Shown: piece by piece, positions 44,749 through 55,915 of the stretch
How the letters are laid out: each line of letters begins with the position of its first letter
Position numbering within the stretch: position 1 is the stretch's first letter
Source: Paracoccus endophyticus
GTDB lineage: Bacteria > Pseudomonadota > Alphaproteobacteria > Rhodobacterales > Rhodobacteraceae
DNA length: 64,000 nt
NCBI RefSeq assembly: GCF_003286075.1
Contig: NZ_QLUV01000003.1
Location: forward strand, 124,001 to 188,000
Direction: 5' to 3'
Program-made: the position numbers and the translations under genes
Notes under the pieces: model-generated
Seen by the model: the letters and a program-made list of their open reading frames with translations, nothing else
Told to the model about the DNA's origin: nothing
Database searches by the model: none

Positions 44749-45110
44749 CAGGCGACCGCCGCCCGCGAGATGCATTGCGACGTCGCGGGCCGCTTGACGA
44801 TGGACGCGACGGCATCGGCGGCACCGGGCGTGCCCTGCATCGCCGCCAGGTCGGCCAGCTCGGCCATCGTGGCATTCGCGACGACGCAGTCGGTCAGCGG
44901 CGCGACGTTGCGGCCGGGCAGGCGCCGGGCCATCTCGGCGTTGACCACCTGCCGGGCGGCCGCGGTGTCGGGGCGCGCGGGGGTGACGGTGACGGGGGGG
45001 CGCACCACGACCGGCGGCGCCACCACATCGGGCGCCTGGGTCGGCACGGCGACAACGCAGCCCGAAAGCGCAAGCGCCGCGGCCAGAACGGGAAGAACGG
45101 TGAGACGCAT
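44748..45110 (-). CDS. Predicted lipoprotein in the sdh operon (first)
   Basis: 120 aa from ATG 45110, overlapping the sdhA stop by one base (TGATG); a TTG one codon upstream is also in frame. Signal peptide ending LALSGC (lipobox). After a Pro/Val-rich linker comes TAAARQVVNAEMARRLPGRN, TDCVVANATMAELADLAAMQG and a C-terminal cysteine (TSQCISRA). Two Cys in the mature region, as in the next gene, suggest a disulfide. Function unknown; tightly coupled to sdhA. Confidence 0.78.
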   Translation of the reverse strand: MRLTVLPVLAAALALSGCVVAVPTQAPDVVAPPVVVRPPVTVTPARPDTAAARQVVNAEMARRLPGRNVAPLTDCVVANATMAELADLAAMQGTPGAADAVASIVKRPATSQCISRAAVA

Positions 45111-46912
45111 CAATAGACCCTCGCTTTCGGTGCGATTTTCTTGAGGTCGATCCCGCCGTCCTCTACCGCGGTCAGCGGTTCCAGATGCACGGGTCGATAG
45201 GCCAGTTTGACTTCATTCCCATCCACCCATGCAAGCGAATGCTTGCGCCAGTTCGCGTCGTCGCGGTCGGGATAGTCCTCGTGGGCGTGCGCCCCTCGGG
45301 ATTCCTTGCGCGCCTCGGCGGCGACGATGGTCGCCAACGCATTCGGCATCAGGTTCGTCAGCTCCAGCGTCTCCATCAGGTCGCTGTTCCAGATCAGGGT
45401 CCGGTCCGTGACCTTGAGGTCGCCCAGCCGGCCCGCGATGGCGGTCATCTTCTCGACCCCCTCGCCCAGGGTCTTGTCGGTGCGGAACACCGCCGCGTCC
45501 GACTGCATCGTCTTCTGCATCTCGAGGCGCAGCGCGGCCGTGGGGGTGCCGCCCTTGGCGTGGCGCAGCCCGTCAAAGCGGGCCAGGGCGCGATCCACCT
45601 CGACCGCGTTCGTCGCAGGGATCGAGGAGGCGCGGTCGATCACGTCGCCCGCGCGGATCGCCGCGGCCCGGCCGAACACGACCAGGTCGATCAGGCTGTT
45701 GGACCCCAGCCGGTTCGCCCCGTGGACCGAGGCGCAGCCGGCCTCGCCCACCGCCATCAGGCCAGGGAACACGCGGTCGGGATCGCCCTGCGCGGGGGCC
45801 AGCACCTCGCCCCAGAAATTGGTGGGGATGCCGCCCATGTTGTAGTGGACCGTCGGCAGGATCGGGATCGGCTGCTTGGTTACGTCCACCCCGGCAAAGA
45901 TCTTGGCCGATTCGGAAATGCCGGGCAGGCGTTCGTGCAGGCTTTCGGGCGGCAGGTGCATCAGGTTCAGATGCATGTGGTCCTTGTTCGGACCGACGCC
46001 GCGGCCCTCGCGGATCTCGATGGTGATGCAGCGCGACACCACGTCGCGCGACGCGAGATCCTTGTAGGTCGGGGCATAGCGTTCCATGAACCGCTCGCCT
46101 TCCGAATTGGTGAGGTATCCGCCCTCGCCCCGCGCGCCTTCGGTGATCAGGCAACCCGAGCCGTAGATGCCGGTCGGGTGGAACTGCACGAACTCCATGT
46201 CCTGCAGGGGCAGGCCCGCGCGCGCCACCATGCCGCCGCCGTCGCCGGTGCAGGTATGGGCCGAGGTCGCACTGAAATAGGCCCGGCCATAGCCGCCGGT
46301 CGCCAGCACCACCATCTTGGCGTTGAAGACGTGGATGGTGCCGTCGTCCAGCTTCCAGCAGACGACGCCGGTGCAGGCCCCATCGGTGATGATCAGGTCC
46401 AGCGCGAAGTATTCGACGAAGAACTCGGCCTTTTCCTTCAGCGACTGGCCGTAGAGCGTGTGCAGGATCGCGTGGCCGGTGCGGTCGGCCGCGGCGCAGG
46501 TGCGCTGGACGGGCGGGCCCTCGCCGTATTCGGTGGTGTGGCCACCGAACGGGCGCTGGTAGATCTTGCCATCCTCGGTCCGGCTGAAGGGCACGCCGTA
46601 ATGTTCCAGCTCGTAGACGGCCTTGGGCGCCTCGCGCGCCAGGTATTCCATGGCGTCGGTGTCGCCCAGCCAGTCGGACCCCTTGACGGTGTCGTACATG
46701 TGCCACTGCCAGCTGTCGGGGCCCATGTTCGACAGCGACGCGGCGATGCCGCCCTGCGCCGCGACCGTGTGGCTGCGGGTCGGAAAGACCTTGGTCACGC
46801 AGGCGGTGCGGAACCCCTGTTCGGCCATGCCCAGCGTCGCGCGCAGGCCCGCGCCGCCGGCGCCCACGACGACCACGTCGTAATCATGCGTTTGGATCGG
46901 ATATGCGGACAT
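45110..46912 (-). CDS. sdhA: Succinate dehydrogenase flavoprotein subunit
   Basis: 600 aa. Residues 10-50: [20 protein letters not shown], then [16 protein letters not shown] with the His that binds FAD covalently. Substrate and catalytic region [22 protein letters not shown] with the active-site Arg, and [15 protein letters not shown] further on. GAGGAAA precedes the ATG. Oxidises succinate to fumarate on the cytoplasmic face. Operon sdhC-sdhD-sdhA, then two lipoprotein genes and sdhB. Confidence 0.98.
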   Translation of the reverse strand: MSAYPIQTHDYDVVVVGAGGAGLRATLGMAEQGFRTACVTKVFPTRSHTVAAQGGIAASLSNMGPDSWQWHMYDTVKGSDWLGDTDAMEYLAREAPKAVYELEHYGVPFSRTEDGKIYQRPFGGHTTEYGEGPPVQRTCAAADRTGHAILHTLYGQSLKEKAEFFVEYFALDLIITDGACTGVVCWKLDDGTIHVFNAKMVVLATGGYGRAYFSATSAHTCTGDGGGMVARAGLPLQDMEFVQFHPTGIYGSGCLITEGARGEGGYLTNSEGERFMERYAPTYKDLASRDVVSRCITIEIREGRGVGPNKDHMHLNLMHLPPESLHERLPGISESAKIFAGVDVTKQPIPILPTVHYNMGGIPTNFWGEVLAPAQGDPDRVFPGLMAVGEAGCASVHGANRLGSNSLIDLVVFGRAAAIRAGDVIDRASSIPATNAVEVDRALARFDGLRHAKGGTPTAALRLEMQKTMQSDAAVFRTDKTLGEGVEKMTAIAGRLGDLKVTDRTLIWNSDLMETLELTNLMPNALATIVAAEARKESRGAHAHEDYPDRDDANWRKHSLAWVDGNEVKLAYRPVHLEPLTAVEDGGIDLKKIAPKARVY

Positions 46913-46921
46913 GGGGTTTCC

Positions 46922-47311
46922 TCAGACGACGGGGCTCAGCGCCATGCGCGCCAGCGCATAGACGGCGGCGGCGATCACGGCCCAGCCGAACAGCTGCGAC
47001 AGGATGATGGCCACCTTGCGTTCGGTGTGGTCCAGATAGTCGTCGATCATGATCCGGGTGCCGCTGATGAAATGCAGCATGCCGACGACCAGGAACAACG
47101 CCGTCACGAGGGCCGGATAGGGCTGCGCGAAATAGGTCAGCACGCCGGCGCGGGGCAGCCCGATGGCGCTGCCGACGACAAGGATGAACGCCGGCGTCAG
47201 GATCGCCAGCGCGACCGAGCTGACCGTCATCGACCAGTGCTTGTGGGTGGCGCTGGCGGGGCCTGCGGCGCCCAGGCCCTTGGCGGCCTTGCGGGGGGTG
47301 ATGTAGCGCAT
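46922..47311 (-). CDS. sdhD: Succinate dehydrogenase membrane anchor subunit D
   Basis: 129 aa from ATG 47311 with GGAGG 6 nt upstream. Three membrane helices (about residues 28-50, 60-85 and 100-125), with the His of the second helix in MLHFISGTRIMIDDYLDH, where the trailing DDYLDH fits the quinone-site end of SdhD. Pairs with SdhC to hold heme b and quinone. The longer open frame upstream is not used. Confidence 0.93.
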   Translation of the reverse strand: MRYITPRKAAKGLGAAGPASATHKHWSMTVSSVALAILTPAFILVVGSAIGLPRAGVLTYFAQPYPALVTALFLVVGMLHFISGTRIMIDDYLDHTERKVAIILSQLFGWAVIAAAVYALARMALSPVV

Positions 47312-47325
47312 CGAAGCCTCCGGTC

Positions 47326-47718
47326 TCAGGCGAAGATGAAAAGGATCAGCGTCAGCAGCGTCAGCACGACCGACCCCGCCAGGATCACGATGCTGGACTG
47401 CCGGGCACCGGCGATGTCGATCAGCAGCCGCGCGTCGTACAGCAGGTGCCGGATGCCGGCCAGGAAGTGGTACCACAGCGACCACAGCGCGACCGTCATG
47501 ACCAGAAAGCCCAGCCAGGACCGCAGTACCCAGTCCGCGGTGGCAAAGGCCTGCGGGCCGGTCACGGCAGCCAGCAGCCACCAGACGATCAGCAGGATTC
47601 CCGCCAGCATGGCCTGCCCGGTCGCGCGGGTCAGAATCGAGGTGATGGCCGCAAGCGGCAGCCGATAGACGCTGAGATGCGGAGAGAGCGGGCGGTTTCC
47701 GCGGGGAATGTCACCCAT
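47326..47718 (-). CDS. sdhC: Succinate dehydrogenase cytochrome b556 subunit
   Basis: 130 aa, three membrane helices. SPHLSVYRLPLAAITSILTRATG is the N-terminal signature with quinone-site Ser/Arg, and the heme ligand His84 lies in LWYHFLAGIRHLLYD, the second signature. First gene of the operon; 134 bp upstream is a pair of TGTGATCACA palindromes shared with the sucC promoter. Confidence 0.95.
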   Translation of the reverse strand: MGDIPRGNRPLSPHLSVYRLPLAAITSILTRATGQAMLAGILLIVWWLLAAVTGPQAFATADWVLRSWLGFLVMTVALWSLWYHFLAGIRHLLYDARLLIDIAGARQSSIVILAGSVVLTLLTLILFIFA

Positions 47719-47851
47719 GAGACGCTCCTTGATGACGGCGCGGGCGCCGATGCCCGCGGCTGGCTTTCGTTGGCAACGTGATAGTGATGTTCATAGCGAT
47801 GTCACGCCCGCATGCCAGAGTTTACGACAGGGCCGCCTGCATTTCCCATCT

Positions 47852-47882
47852 TGTGATCACAGCATCCCGCGCTGTGATCACA
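47852..47882 (-). promoter_or_regulatory. Paired TGTGATCACA operator upstream of sdhC
   Basis: Perfect 10-bp palindromes TGTGATCACA at 47852-47861 and 47873-47882, 21 bp apart centre to centre, in the 195-bp gap before sdhC. The nearer one is 133 bp from the sdhC start. The same pair with the same spacing lies before sucC. The TTGTGATCACAA form resembles GntR-family sites; TGTGA/TCACA halves also recall CRP-like sites but without the usual 6-bp spacer. The cognate regulator is not in the window. Confidence 0.75.
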
Positions 47883-47913
47883 GCCTTGGCCAAGGGGCTC
47901 GCACTGCGGTCCC

Positions 47914-48954
47914 TTACAGCGGCATCAGCGCCCAATAGTCCAGATCCAGCAGCACATGCGGGGCATAGCGCCCGTCCGCACCCCGCAGCGTCCTGTCCCC
48001 CGGCGCACCCTTGTGGGCGACCAGCCGCAGGCGGATCGCGCCCACGCCCGGGGCGGCAGTCTCGGCGAGGTCCAGGACCTCGGACCAGGCGCGCAGCGTG
48101 TCGCCGGCAAAGCACGGGTTGGCGTGCGCCCCCGCGTTCAGCGCCACGATCATCTGCGCGTTGGCCAGCCCGTTGAAGGACAGCGCCCGCGCCATGCTGA
48201 TGACATGGCCGCCATAGATCAGCCGCCGACCGTCGTCGCGGAAGGTGGCGTCGAAATGCACCTTGGCGGTGTTCTGCCACAGGCGGGTGGCCAGCATGTG
48301 CTCGGCCTCCTCGATGGTGACACCGTCGACATGGTCGATGACCTCGCCCACGGCATAGTCGCCCCAGCGGTGCGGCTCTCCGGCCAGATCGAAGTCATAG
48401 TCGTCAAAGCGCAGCCCCGGCGGGACCACGAGGTCCGCGGCCGCCACCGCCGGCGCAAGGTCCGGGACGACCGCCACGGGGGCCGCCGAGGTCGCATCGC
48501 GCTTGCGGACCATGACCCAGCGGACATACTCCAGCACCACCTCGTCGGACTGGTTCAGGCCGCGGGTGCGGACATAGACGTTGCCCGAGGTCCCGTTCGA
48601 GTTCTCCTTGACGCCGATCACCTGCGACTCGGCCCGCAGCGTGTCGCCGGGCCAGACCGGGCCGAGCCACCGCCCCTCGGCATAGCCGAGGTTGGCCACG
48701 GCGTTCAGGCTGATGTCCGGCACGGTCTTGCCGAACACGACATGAAAGGCCAGCAGATCGTCCATCGGGCTGCCGTCCAGCCCGCACCCGGCCGCGAACA
48801 CGTCCGAGGAATACAGCGCGTGACGGGCCGGATACAGCGCGTGATAGAGCGCCCGTTCCCCCTCGGCGACGGTGCGGGGCACGGCGTGGCGGATCACGTC
48901 GCCGACGCGATAGTCCTCGAAGAAGCGGCCGGTGTTGGTCTTTCCTGCGGTCAT
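47914..48954 (-). CDS. mch: Mesaconyl-CoA hydratase (beta-methylmalyl-CoA dehydratase)
   Basis: 346 aa from ATG 48954, overlapping the DUF1737 stop by 4 nt. Two MaoC-like hotdog halves: first with RFFEDYRVGDVIRHAVPRTV and VIGVKENSNGTSGNVYVRTR, second with GDYAVGEVIDHVDGVTIEEAEHM and HVISMARALSFNGLANAQM. Length and pattern match Mch of the ethylmalonyl-CoA pathway, which interconverts mesaconyl-CoA and beta-methylmalyl-CoA during acetate assimilation. Last of a four-gene operon that starts with the Mcl2-like gene. Confidence 0.93.
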   Translation of the reverse strand: MTAGKTNTGRFFEDYRVGDVIRHAVPRTVAEGERALYHALYPARHALYSSDVFAAGCGLDGSPMDDLLAFHVVFGKTVPDISLNAVANLGYAEGRWLGPVWPGDTLRAESQVIGVKENSNGTSGNVYVRTRGLNQSDEVVLEYVRWVMVRKRDATSAAPVAVVPDLAPAVAAADLVVPPGLRFDDYDFDLAGEPHRWGDYAVGEVIDHVDGVTIEEAEHMLATRLWQNTAKVHFDATFRDDGRRLIYGGHVISMARALSFNGLANAQMIVALNAGAHANPCFAGDTLRAWSEVLDLAETAAPGVGAIRLRLVAHKGAPGDRTLRGADGRYAPHVLLDLDYWALMPL

Positions 48955-49157
48955 TGCTCGCCCAGTTTCATGTCGGGGGAATAGTCGGCCGCGACCTGCT
49001 TGGTGACGGCCTGCGCGCAGCGCATGGTGCCGCGCACCGGGTCGAAGGCCAGGCTGGGGTCGCCGTGCAGCACCCAGCCGCGCGACAGCGCCAGGCTGAT
49101 CTTGTGGCAAAAGGCCGAGGTGTCGTCCTCGGTCAGCAGGCGGTACAGGGTCGTCAT
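48951..49157 (-). CDS. DUF1737 protein
   Basis: 68 aa. MTTLYRLLTEDDTSAFCHKISLALSRGWVLHGDPSLAFDPVRG is the short DUF1737 pattern. Function unknown. It overlaps mch by 4 nt and starts one base after the NnrU-like gene stop, so it is translated as part of that operon. Confidence 0.87.
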   Translation of the reverse strand: MTTLYRLLTEDDTSAFCHKISLALSRGWVLHGDPSLAFDPVRGTMRCAQAVTKQVAADYSPDMKLGEQ

Positions 49158-49158
49158 G

Positions 49159-49713
49159 TCAGGCGCCGAACACGTTGGGCCCGACCCAGCCGTGGATCAC
49201 GCCCAGGACCAGATACACCACCAGCGCGCCGCCGGCGGCCATAACCTCCTTGCGGACCACGGTCTGGTGCGGGGGCGCGCGCCAGTCCGGCACGGCGCGG
49301 TTGATGACCGCCATCTCGACCAGTGCCCACAGCAGCAGCCCGCCGAACAGGACGAACGACGGCAGGTCCCCGTTCGGCAGCAGATGGGCAAACGCCCACA
49401 ACGCGAAACCGGTCAGCTGCGGGTGGCGCATCTGCGTCCCGATCCGGGTCTTCATCCCGGACGCGGCGAACAGATACACGGCAATCAGCACCAGCAGGTT
49501 GTTGATGCCCTTCATCGCCGCCGACGGACCCCACCAGACCGTGCCGATGTCGGCCATGCGATAGCCCGCGACCATCAGCAGGACCGACAGGATCAGCGCC
49601 GCAGCGACAAGGCCCTTGCCCCGCTCGCCCATCGCCGCCCGACGCGCGGGGGCCAGGCGCTTGAACAGATGCGCCCCCCACCAGAGCGCGACACCCAGGA
49701 TCAAGATCAGCAT
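49159..49713 (-). CDS. NnrU family membrane protein
   Basis: 184 aa with about five membrane helices. MLILILGVALWWGAHLFKR and HPQLTGFALWAFAHLLPNGD are NnrU features; the latter holds the conserved His-Pro seen also in isoprenylcysteine methyltransferase-like folds. NnrU is linked to nitrite/nitric oxide metabolism in Rhodobacter and is present in other operons too. Here it lies between Mcl2-like and DUF1737 genes in an acetate-assimilation operon, so a denitrification role is not implied. Confidence 0.85.
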   Translation of the reverse strand: MLILILGVALWWGAHLFKRLAPARRAAMGERGKGLVAAALILSVLLMVAGYRMADIGTVWWGPSAAMKGINNLLVLIAVYLFAASGMKTRIGTQMRHPQLTGFALWAFAHLLPNGDLPSFVLFGGLLLWALVEMAVINRAVPDWRAPPHQTVVRKEVMAAGGALVVYLVLGVIHGWVGPNVFGA

Positions 49714-49771
49714 CCGGCGTTCCCTTCGGCATGAAAGCGCGGCAAGGCCGCAAGCCCCGCCCGCTTTGCCA

Positions 49772-50617
49772 TCATCCGTTCATCGCGGCAATGGCCGCAG
49801 CCTTGGCCAGCGTCTTTCGCGCGGTTTCGACGTGCAGGTTCTCGACGATGCGGCCATCGACCACCGCGACCGCCTTGCCCTCGGCGATCGCGGCCTCATA
49901 GGCCTCGATCTGGCGGCGGGCCAGGTCCACCTCGTCCCCCGATGGCGCGAAGGCCGCATTGGCGATGTCCAGCTGCGCGGGGTGGATCAGCGTCTTGCCG
50001 TCGAACCCCATGTCGCGCCCCTGCTCGCATTCGGCGCGCAGGCCGTCCTCATCCTTGAAGGCGTTGAAGACGCCGTCCACGATCACCCGCCCGTGCGCCC
50101 GCGCGGCCAGCAGGCACAGGCCCAGGCCCGTCTGCATCGCCAGCCGGTCGGGGCGGTTGCGGCTGCCCAGTTCCTTGGCCAGGTCGTTGGTGCCCATGAC
50201 CATGCCTTGCAGCCGCGGATGGGCCGCGATGGCGGGCGCGTTCAGCATCCCCAGCGCGGTTTCCATCATCGCCCACAACGGCGTGTCGCCGGTCAGCGCG
50301 GCCACGGCGTCCAGATCCTCGGGGCGGCTGACCTTGGGCACCAGCACCGCATCGGCCCCGGTCGCAAAGGCCGCGGCGTCGTCGCGGCCCCAGTCGGTGT
50401 CCAGCCCGTTGATCCGCACGATCCGCGCCCGCGCGCCGTAATCCTGCGTCAGCGCCGCGCGCAGCAGGTCGCGCGCGCCGGGCTTTTCCGCCGGCGCGAC
50501 CGCATCCTCGAGATCGAAGATGATGGCGTCGGCCGGCAGGGTCCGCGCCTTGTCCATGGCGCGGGCGTTCGCCGCGGGGATGTACAGGACGGAACGGTAA
50601 GGACGGGCCTGGGTCAT
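49772..50617 (-). CDS. Mcl2-like (3S)-malyl-CoA thioesterase or lyase (CitE/HpcH family)
   Basis: 281 aa from ATG 50617 with AAGGAG 6 nt upstream. RSVLYIPAANARAMDKARTLPADAIIFDLEDAVAPAEKPGARDLL is the CitE-fold opening with the metal site; the Glu of LWAMMETALGMLNAP and DGKTLIHPAQLD follow. Sequence is nearer to Mcl2, a malyl-CoA thioesterase of the ethylmalonyl-CoA pathway, than to the longer Mcl1 lyase. Lyase activity cannot be excluded. First gene of the operon with NnrU-like, DUF1737 and mch. Confidence 0.85.
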   Translation of the reverse strand: MTQARPYRSVLYIPAANARAMDKARTLPADAIIFDLEDAVAPAEKPGARDLLRAALTQDYGARARIVRINGLDTDWGRDDAAAFATGADAVLVPKVSRPEDLDAVAALTGDTPLWAMMETALGMLNAPAIAAHPRLQGMVMGTNDLAKELGSRNRPDRLAMQTGLGLCLLAARAHGRVIVDGVFNAFKDEDGLRAECEQGRDMGFDGKTLIHPAQLDIANAAFAPSGDEVDLARRQIEAYEAAIAEGKAVAVVDGRIVENLHVETARKTLAKAAAIAAMNG

Positions 50618-50810
50618 CCCGGTCTCCTTCAACTCGCGCGTGGGATAAGATCGTGCGCATACCGGACCGAAAACGACCCAAGCGCAAGCCGGAAATGCTG
50701 CGATGCAGCAAGATCGGCCTTTTTGTCGGGCGCGGGTGAACGGAACGCCGCCTCGTGCATTGAAGGGCAGGCGACCGGGCGAGCCGGGCGCGCATTGTGG
50801 GAGACTGCCG

Positions 50811-51347
50811 ATGGCTGACAGCGACATGATGGGACTGGAAGACCTGCTCAAGCACGGGCTGAAGGACATGTATTACGCCGAGACCAAGATCCAGAAAAGC
50901 CTGCCGAAAATGATCAAGGCCGCGCAGGACCCGGATCTTGTCGCCGCGCTCGAGACGCACCTGGAGGAGACCGCCGACCAGATCGCGCGCCTCGAGGAGG
51001 CCTTCGACTTGATGGGCGAGAAGGCCAAGGCCGAGAAATGCGACGCGATGGACGGCATCCTGGCCGAGGGCGACTCGCTTCTCAAGGATTTCGGCGGCTC
51101 GCCCGCGGGCGACTCGGCGATCATCTTCTCGTGCCAGGCGGTCGAGCATTACGAGATCGCGCGCTATGGCAGCCTGCGCGCCTATGCCTCGCTTCTGGGC
51201 ATGGACGACGTGGCCGAGATCATGGACGGCATCCTCGCGCAGGAGGAAGCCACCGACGAGAAGCTGTCCGACCTTGCCGAATCGAGCGCCAACCCTGCGG
51301 CGGCCGGCGGCATGGACGACGACGAGGACGAGGACGAGGAGGCCTGA
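50811..51347 (+). CDS. DUF892/YciE-like ferritin-fold protein
   Basis: 178 aa from ATG 50811 with GGGAG 7 nt upstream. The helical bundle is seen as LEDLLKHGLKDMYYAETKIQKSLPKMIK, HLEETADQIARLEEAFDLMGEKAK and HYEIARYGSLRAYASLLGMDDVAE, with Glu/His spaced for a diiron site as in YciE. The last dozen residues are a DDDEDEDEE acidic tail. YciE-like proteins are stress induced in enterobacteria; role here unknown. Ends at a terminator. Confidence 0.9.
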   Translation: MADSDMMGLEDLLKHGLKDMYYAETKIQKSLPKMIKAAQDPDLVAALETHLEETADQIARLEEAFDLMGEKAKAEKCDAMDGILAEGDSLLKDFGGSPAGDSAIIFSCQAVEHYEIARYGSLRAYASLLGMDDVAEIMDGILAQEEATDEKLSDLAESSANPAAAGGMDDDEDEDEEA

Positions 51348-51376
51348 GCCCCTCGCCTGCACGACCGACCCGACCG

Positions 51377-51404
51377 CGGCCCGCCCTGACAGGCGGGCCG
51401 TTTT
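51377..51404 (+). terminator. Terminator after the DUF892 gene
   Basis: CGGCCCGCC (51377-51385) pairs perfectly with GGCGGGCCG (51392-51400) around CTGACA, followed by TTTT. It separates the DUF892 gene from the convergent transporter. Confidence 0.88.
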
Positions 51405-51437
51405 CAGGACCGGGTGCGCGCGTGCGCCGACGCGCCC

Positions 51438-53265
<1,828 letters not shown>

Positions 53266-53286
53266 GCGGCGAAACGGACCGAACGG

Positions 53287-53313
53287 GGGCGGGCCGGTGT
53301 GCCCGCCCTTTTT
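53287..53313 (+). terminator. Terminator after mdh
   Basis: GGGCGGGC (53287-53294) pairs with GCCCGCCC (53301-53308) around CGGTGT, followed by TTTTT. It ends the mdh transcript before the sucC operator pair. Confidence 0.88.
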
Positions 53314-53349
53314 CATGCACAGCCGCAAACGACCCCGGCGGATTGTGCT

Positions 53350-53380
53350 TGTGATCACGGCTTGAAAGCGTGTGATCACA
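53350..53380 (+). promoter_or_regulatory. Paired TGTGATCAC operator upstream of sucC
   Basis: TGTGATCACG (53350-53359) and TGTGATCACA (53371-53380) repeat the sdhC pair, again with 21 bp between centres. The flanks extend the near palindrome to CTTGTGATCAC and GTGATCACAAG. The nearer site is 102 bp from the sucC start. A TTGAAA at 53362-53367 lies between them. Confidence 0.75.
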
Positions 53381-53482
53381 AGCGGCGGTATTTCCCCGCA
53401 CCCCCTGCTGCCTGTGACGGATTCCTTTGCTTTCCAACCGATCTGTGGCAAACCGCCCGCGAGTTTTCCTGCGAGGTCGACG

Positions 53483-54675
<1,193 letters not shown>

Positions 54676-54676
<1 letters not shown>

Positions 54677-54999
54677 TGATGTCCACTTGGCGCACCACCT
54701 TAACGACAGGCGCGATACGAAACCGGAACATTAAGGTTTCCGACGCGCCCTTCGATTTCACGCGATTCACGGGCGGAACTAATGAGGCTCAGGCACCGAA
54801 AGCTCGTTTGCGAGTCGTGTTTGAACCGAAGCCTACTGCGGAAATGTGGATCTACGGTGACAAAGGTTTGCTCACCTCCGACGGCAGAAACGAAGTTATT
54901 AATGCTTTCTTTGCCGCCAACGGAATCACTGACTCCGCTCCGGTTACAATCGAGCTGAGCCAAACAGGCCCCGCTGAAGTCAGGATCAGGAAAGTCTAG
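54676..54999 (+). CDS. Uncharacterised AT-rich orf inserted between sucC and sucD
   Basis: 107 aa. The start ATG 54676 shares a base with the sucC stop (TGATG), with a second ATG one codon on; the stop TAG ends one base before the sucD start. Codons such as aga, tta, ata and cga (absent or rare in neighbours) and visibly lower GC mark it as acquired. The protein has [28 protein letters not shown], then [31 protein letters not shown] and a final [18 protein letters not shown], a mixed alpha-beta look with no signal peptide. I do not recognise a family. The precise fit and coupling suggest it is expressed with sucCD. Confidence 0.75.
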
Positions 55000-55000
55000 A

Positions 55001-55888
55001 ATGGCCATTCTCGTCGACAAGACCACCAAAGTCATCTGCCAGGGCATCACCGGCTCTCAGGGCACCTTCCACACCGAACAGGCGATTGCCTATGGCACGC
55101 AGATGGTCGGCGGCGTGACGCCCGGCAAGGGCGGCACCACGCACCTGGACCTGCCCGTCTTCAACTCGGTCCACGAGGCCGTGGAGAAGACCGGCGCCAA
55201 TGCCAGCGTGATCTATGTGCCGCCGCCCTTCGCCGCCGACTCGATCCTCGAGGCGATCGACGCCGAGATCCCGCTGATCGTCTGCATCACCGAAGGCATT
55301 CCGGTGCTGGACATGATGAAGGTCAAGCGCGCCCTGCAGGGGTCGCAATCGCGCCTGATCGGGCCGAACTGCCCCGGCGTGATGACGCCCGACGAATGCA
55401 AGATCGGGATCATGCCCGGGTCCATCTTCCGCCGCGGGTCGGTGGGCGTGGTGTCGCGGTCGGGCACGCTGACCTACGAGGCGGTCAAGCAGACCTCGGA
55501 CGTGGGCCTGGGCCAGTCGTCCGCCATCGGCATCGGCGGCGACCCGATCAAGGGCAGCGAGCACATCGACATCCTCGAGATGTTCCTGGCGGACCCGGAA
55601 ACGGAATCGATCATCATGATCGGCGAGATCGGCGGCTCGGCCGAGGAGGACGCGGCGCAGTTTCTGGCCGACGAGAAGAAGGCGGGCCGCTGGAAGCCGA
55701 CCGCAGGCTTCATCGCCGGGCGCACCGCCCCCCCCGGCCGCCGCATGGGCCACGCCGGGGCGATCGTCTCGGGCGGCAAGGGCGACGCCGAGTCGAAGAT
55801 CGAGGCGATGAAGGCCGCCGGGATCATCGTGGCCGACAGCCCCGCCGGTCTGGGAGAGGCCGTTCTGAAGGCATTGGGCCGGGCCTGA
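55001..55888 (+). CDS. sucD: Succinyl-CoA synthetase alpha subunit (ADP-forming)
   Basis: 295 aa. [32 protein letters not shown] is the CoA-binding Rossmann start; [34 protein letters not shown] follow, and the phosphorylated His is H251 in [19 protein letters not shown]. Intact and of normal length. It follows the AT-rich orf by one base and is followed by a glycosyltransferase gene 27 nt later. Confidence 0.98.
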   Translation: MAILVDKTTKVICQGITGSQGTFHTEQAIAYGTQMVGGVTPGKGGTTHLDLPVFNSVHEAVEKTGANASVIYVPPPFAADSILEAIDAEIPLIVCITEGIPVLDMMKVKRALQGSQSRLIGPNCPGVMTPDECKIGIMPGSIFRRGSVGVVSRSGTLTYEAVKQTSDVGLGQSSAIGIGGDPIKGSEHIDILEMFLADPETESIIMIGEIGGSAEEDAAQFLADEKKAGRWKPTAGFIAGRTAPPGRRMGHAGAIVSGGKGDAESKIEAMKAAGIIVADSPAGLGEAVLKALGRA

Positions 55889-55915
55889 TCGGCATCCGGC
55901 TGGGGGGACGGGACG

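Noticed and set aside
47852..47882. CRP site before sdhC
   Set aside because: CRP sites need TGTGA-N6-TCACA; here the halves abut with no spacer, so a CRP call is not supported as such.
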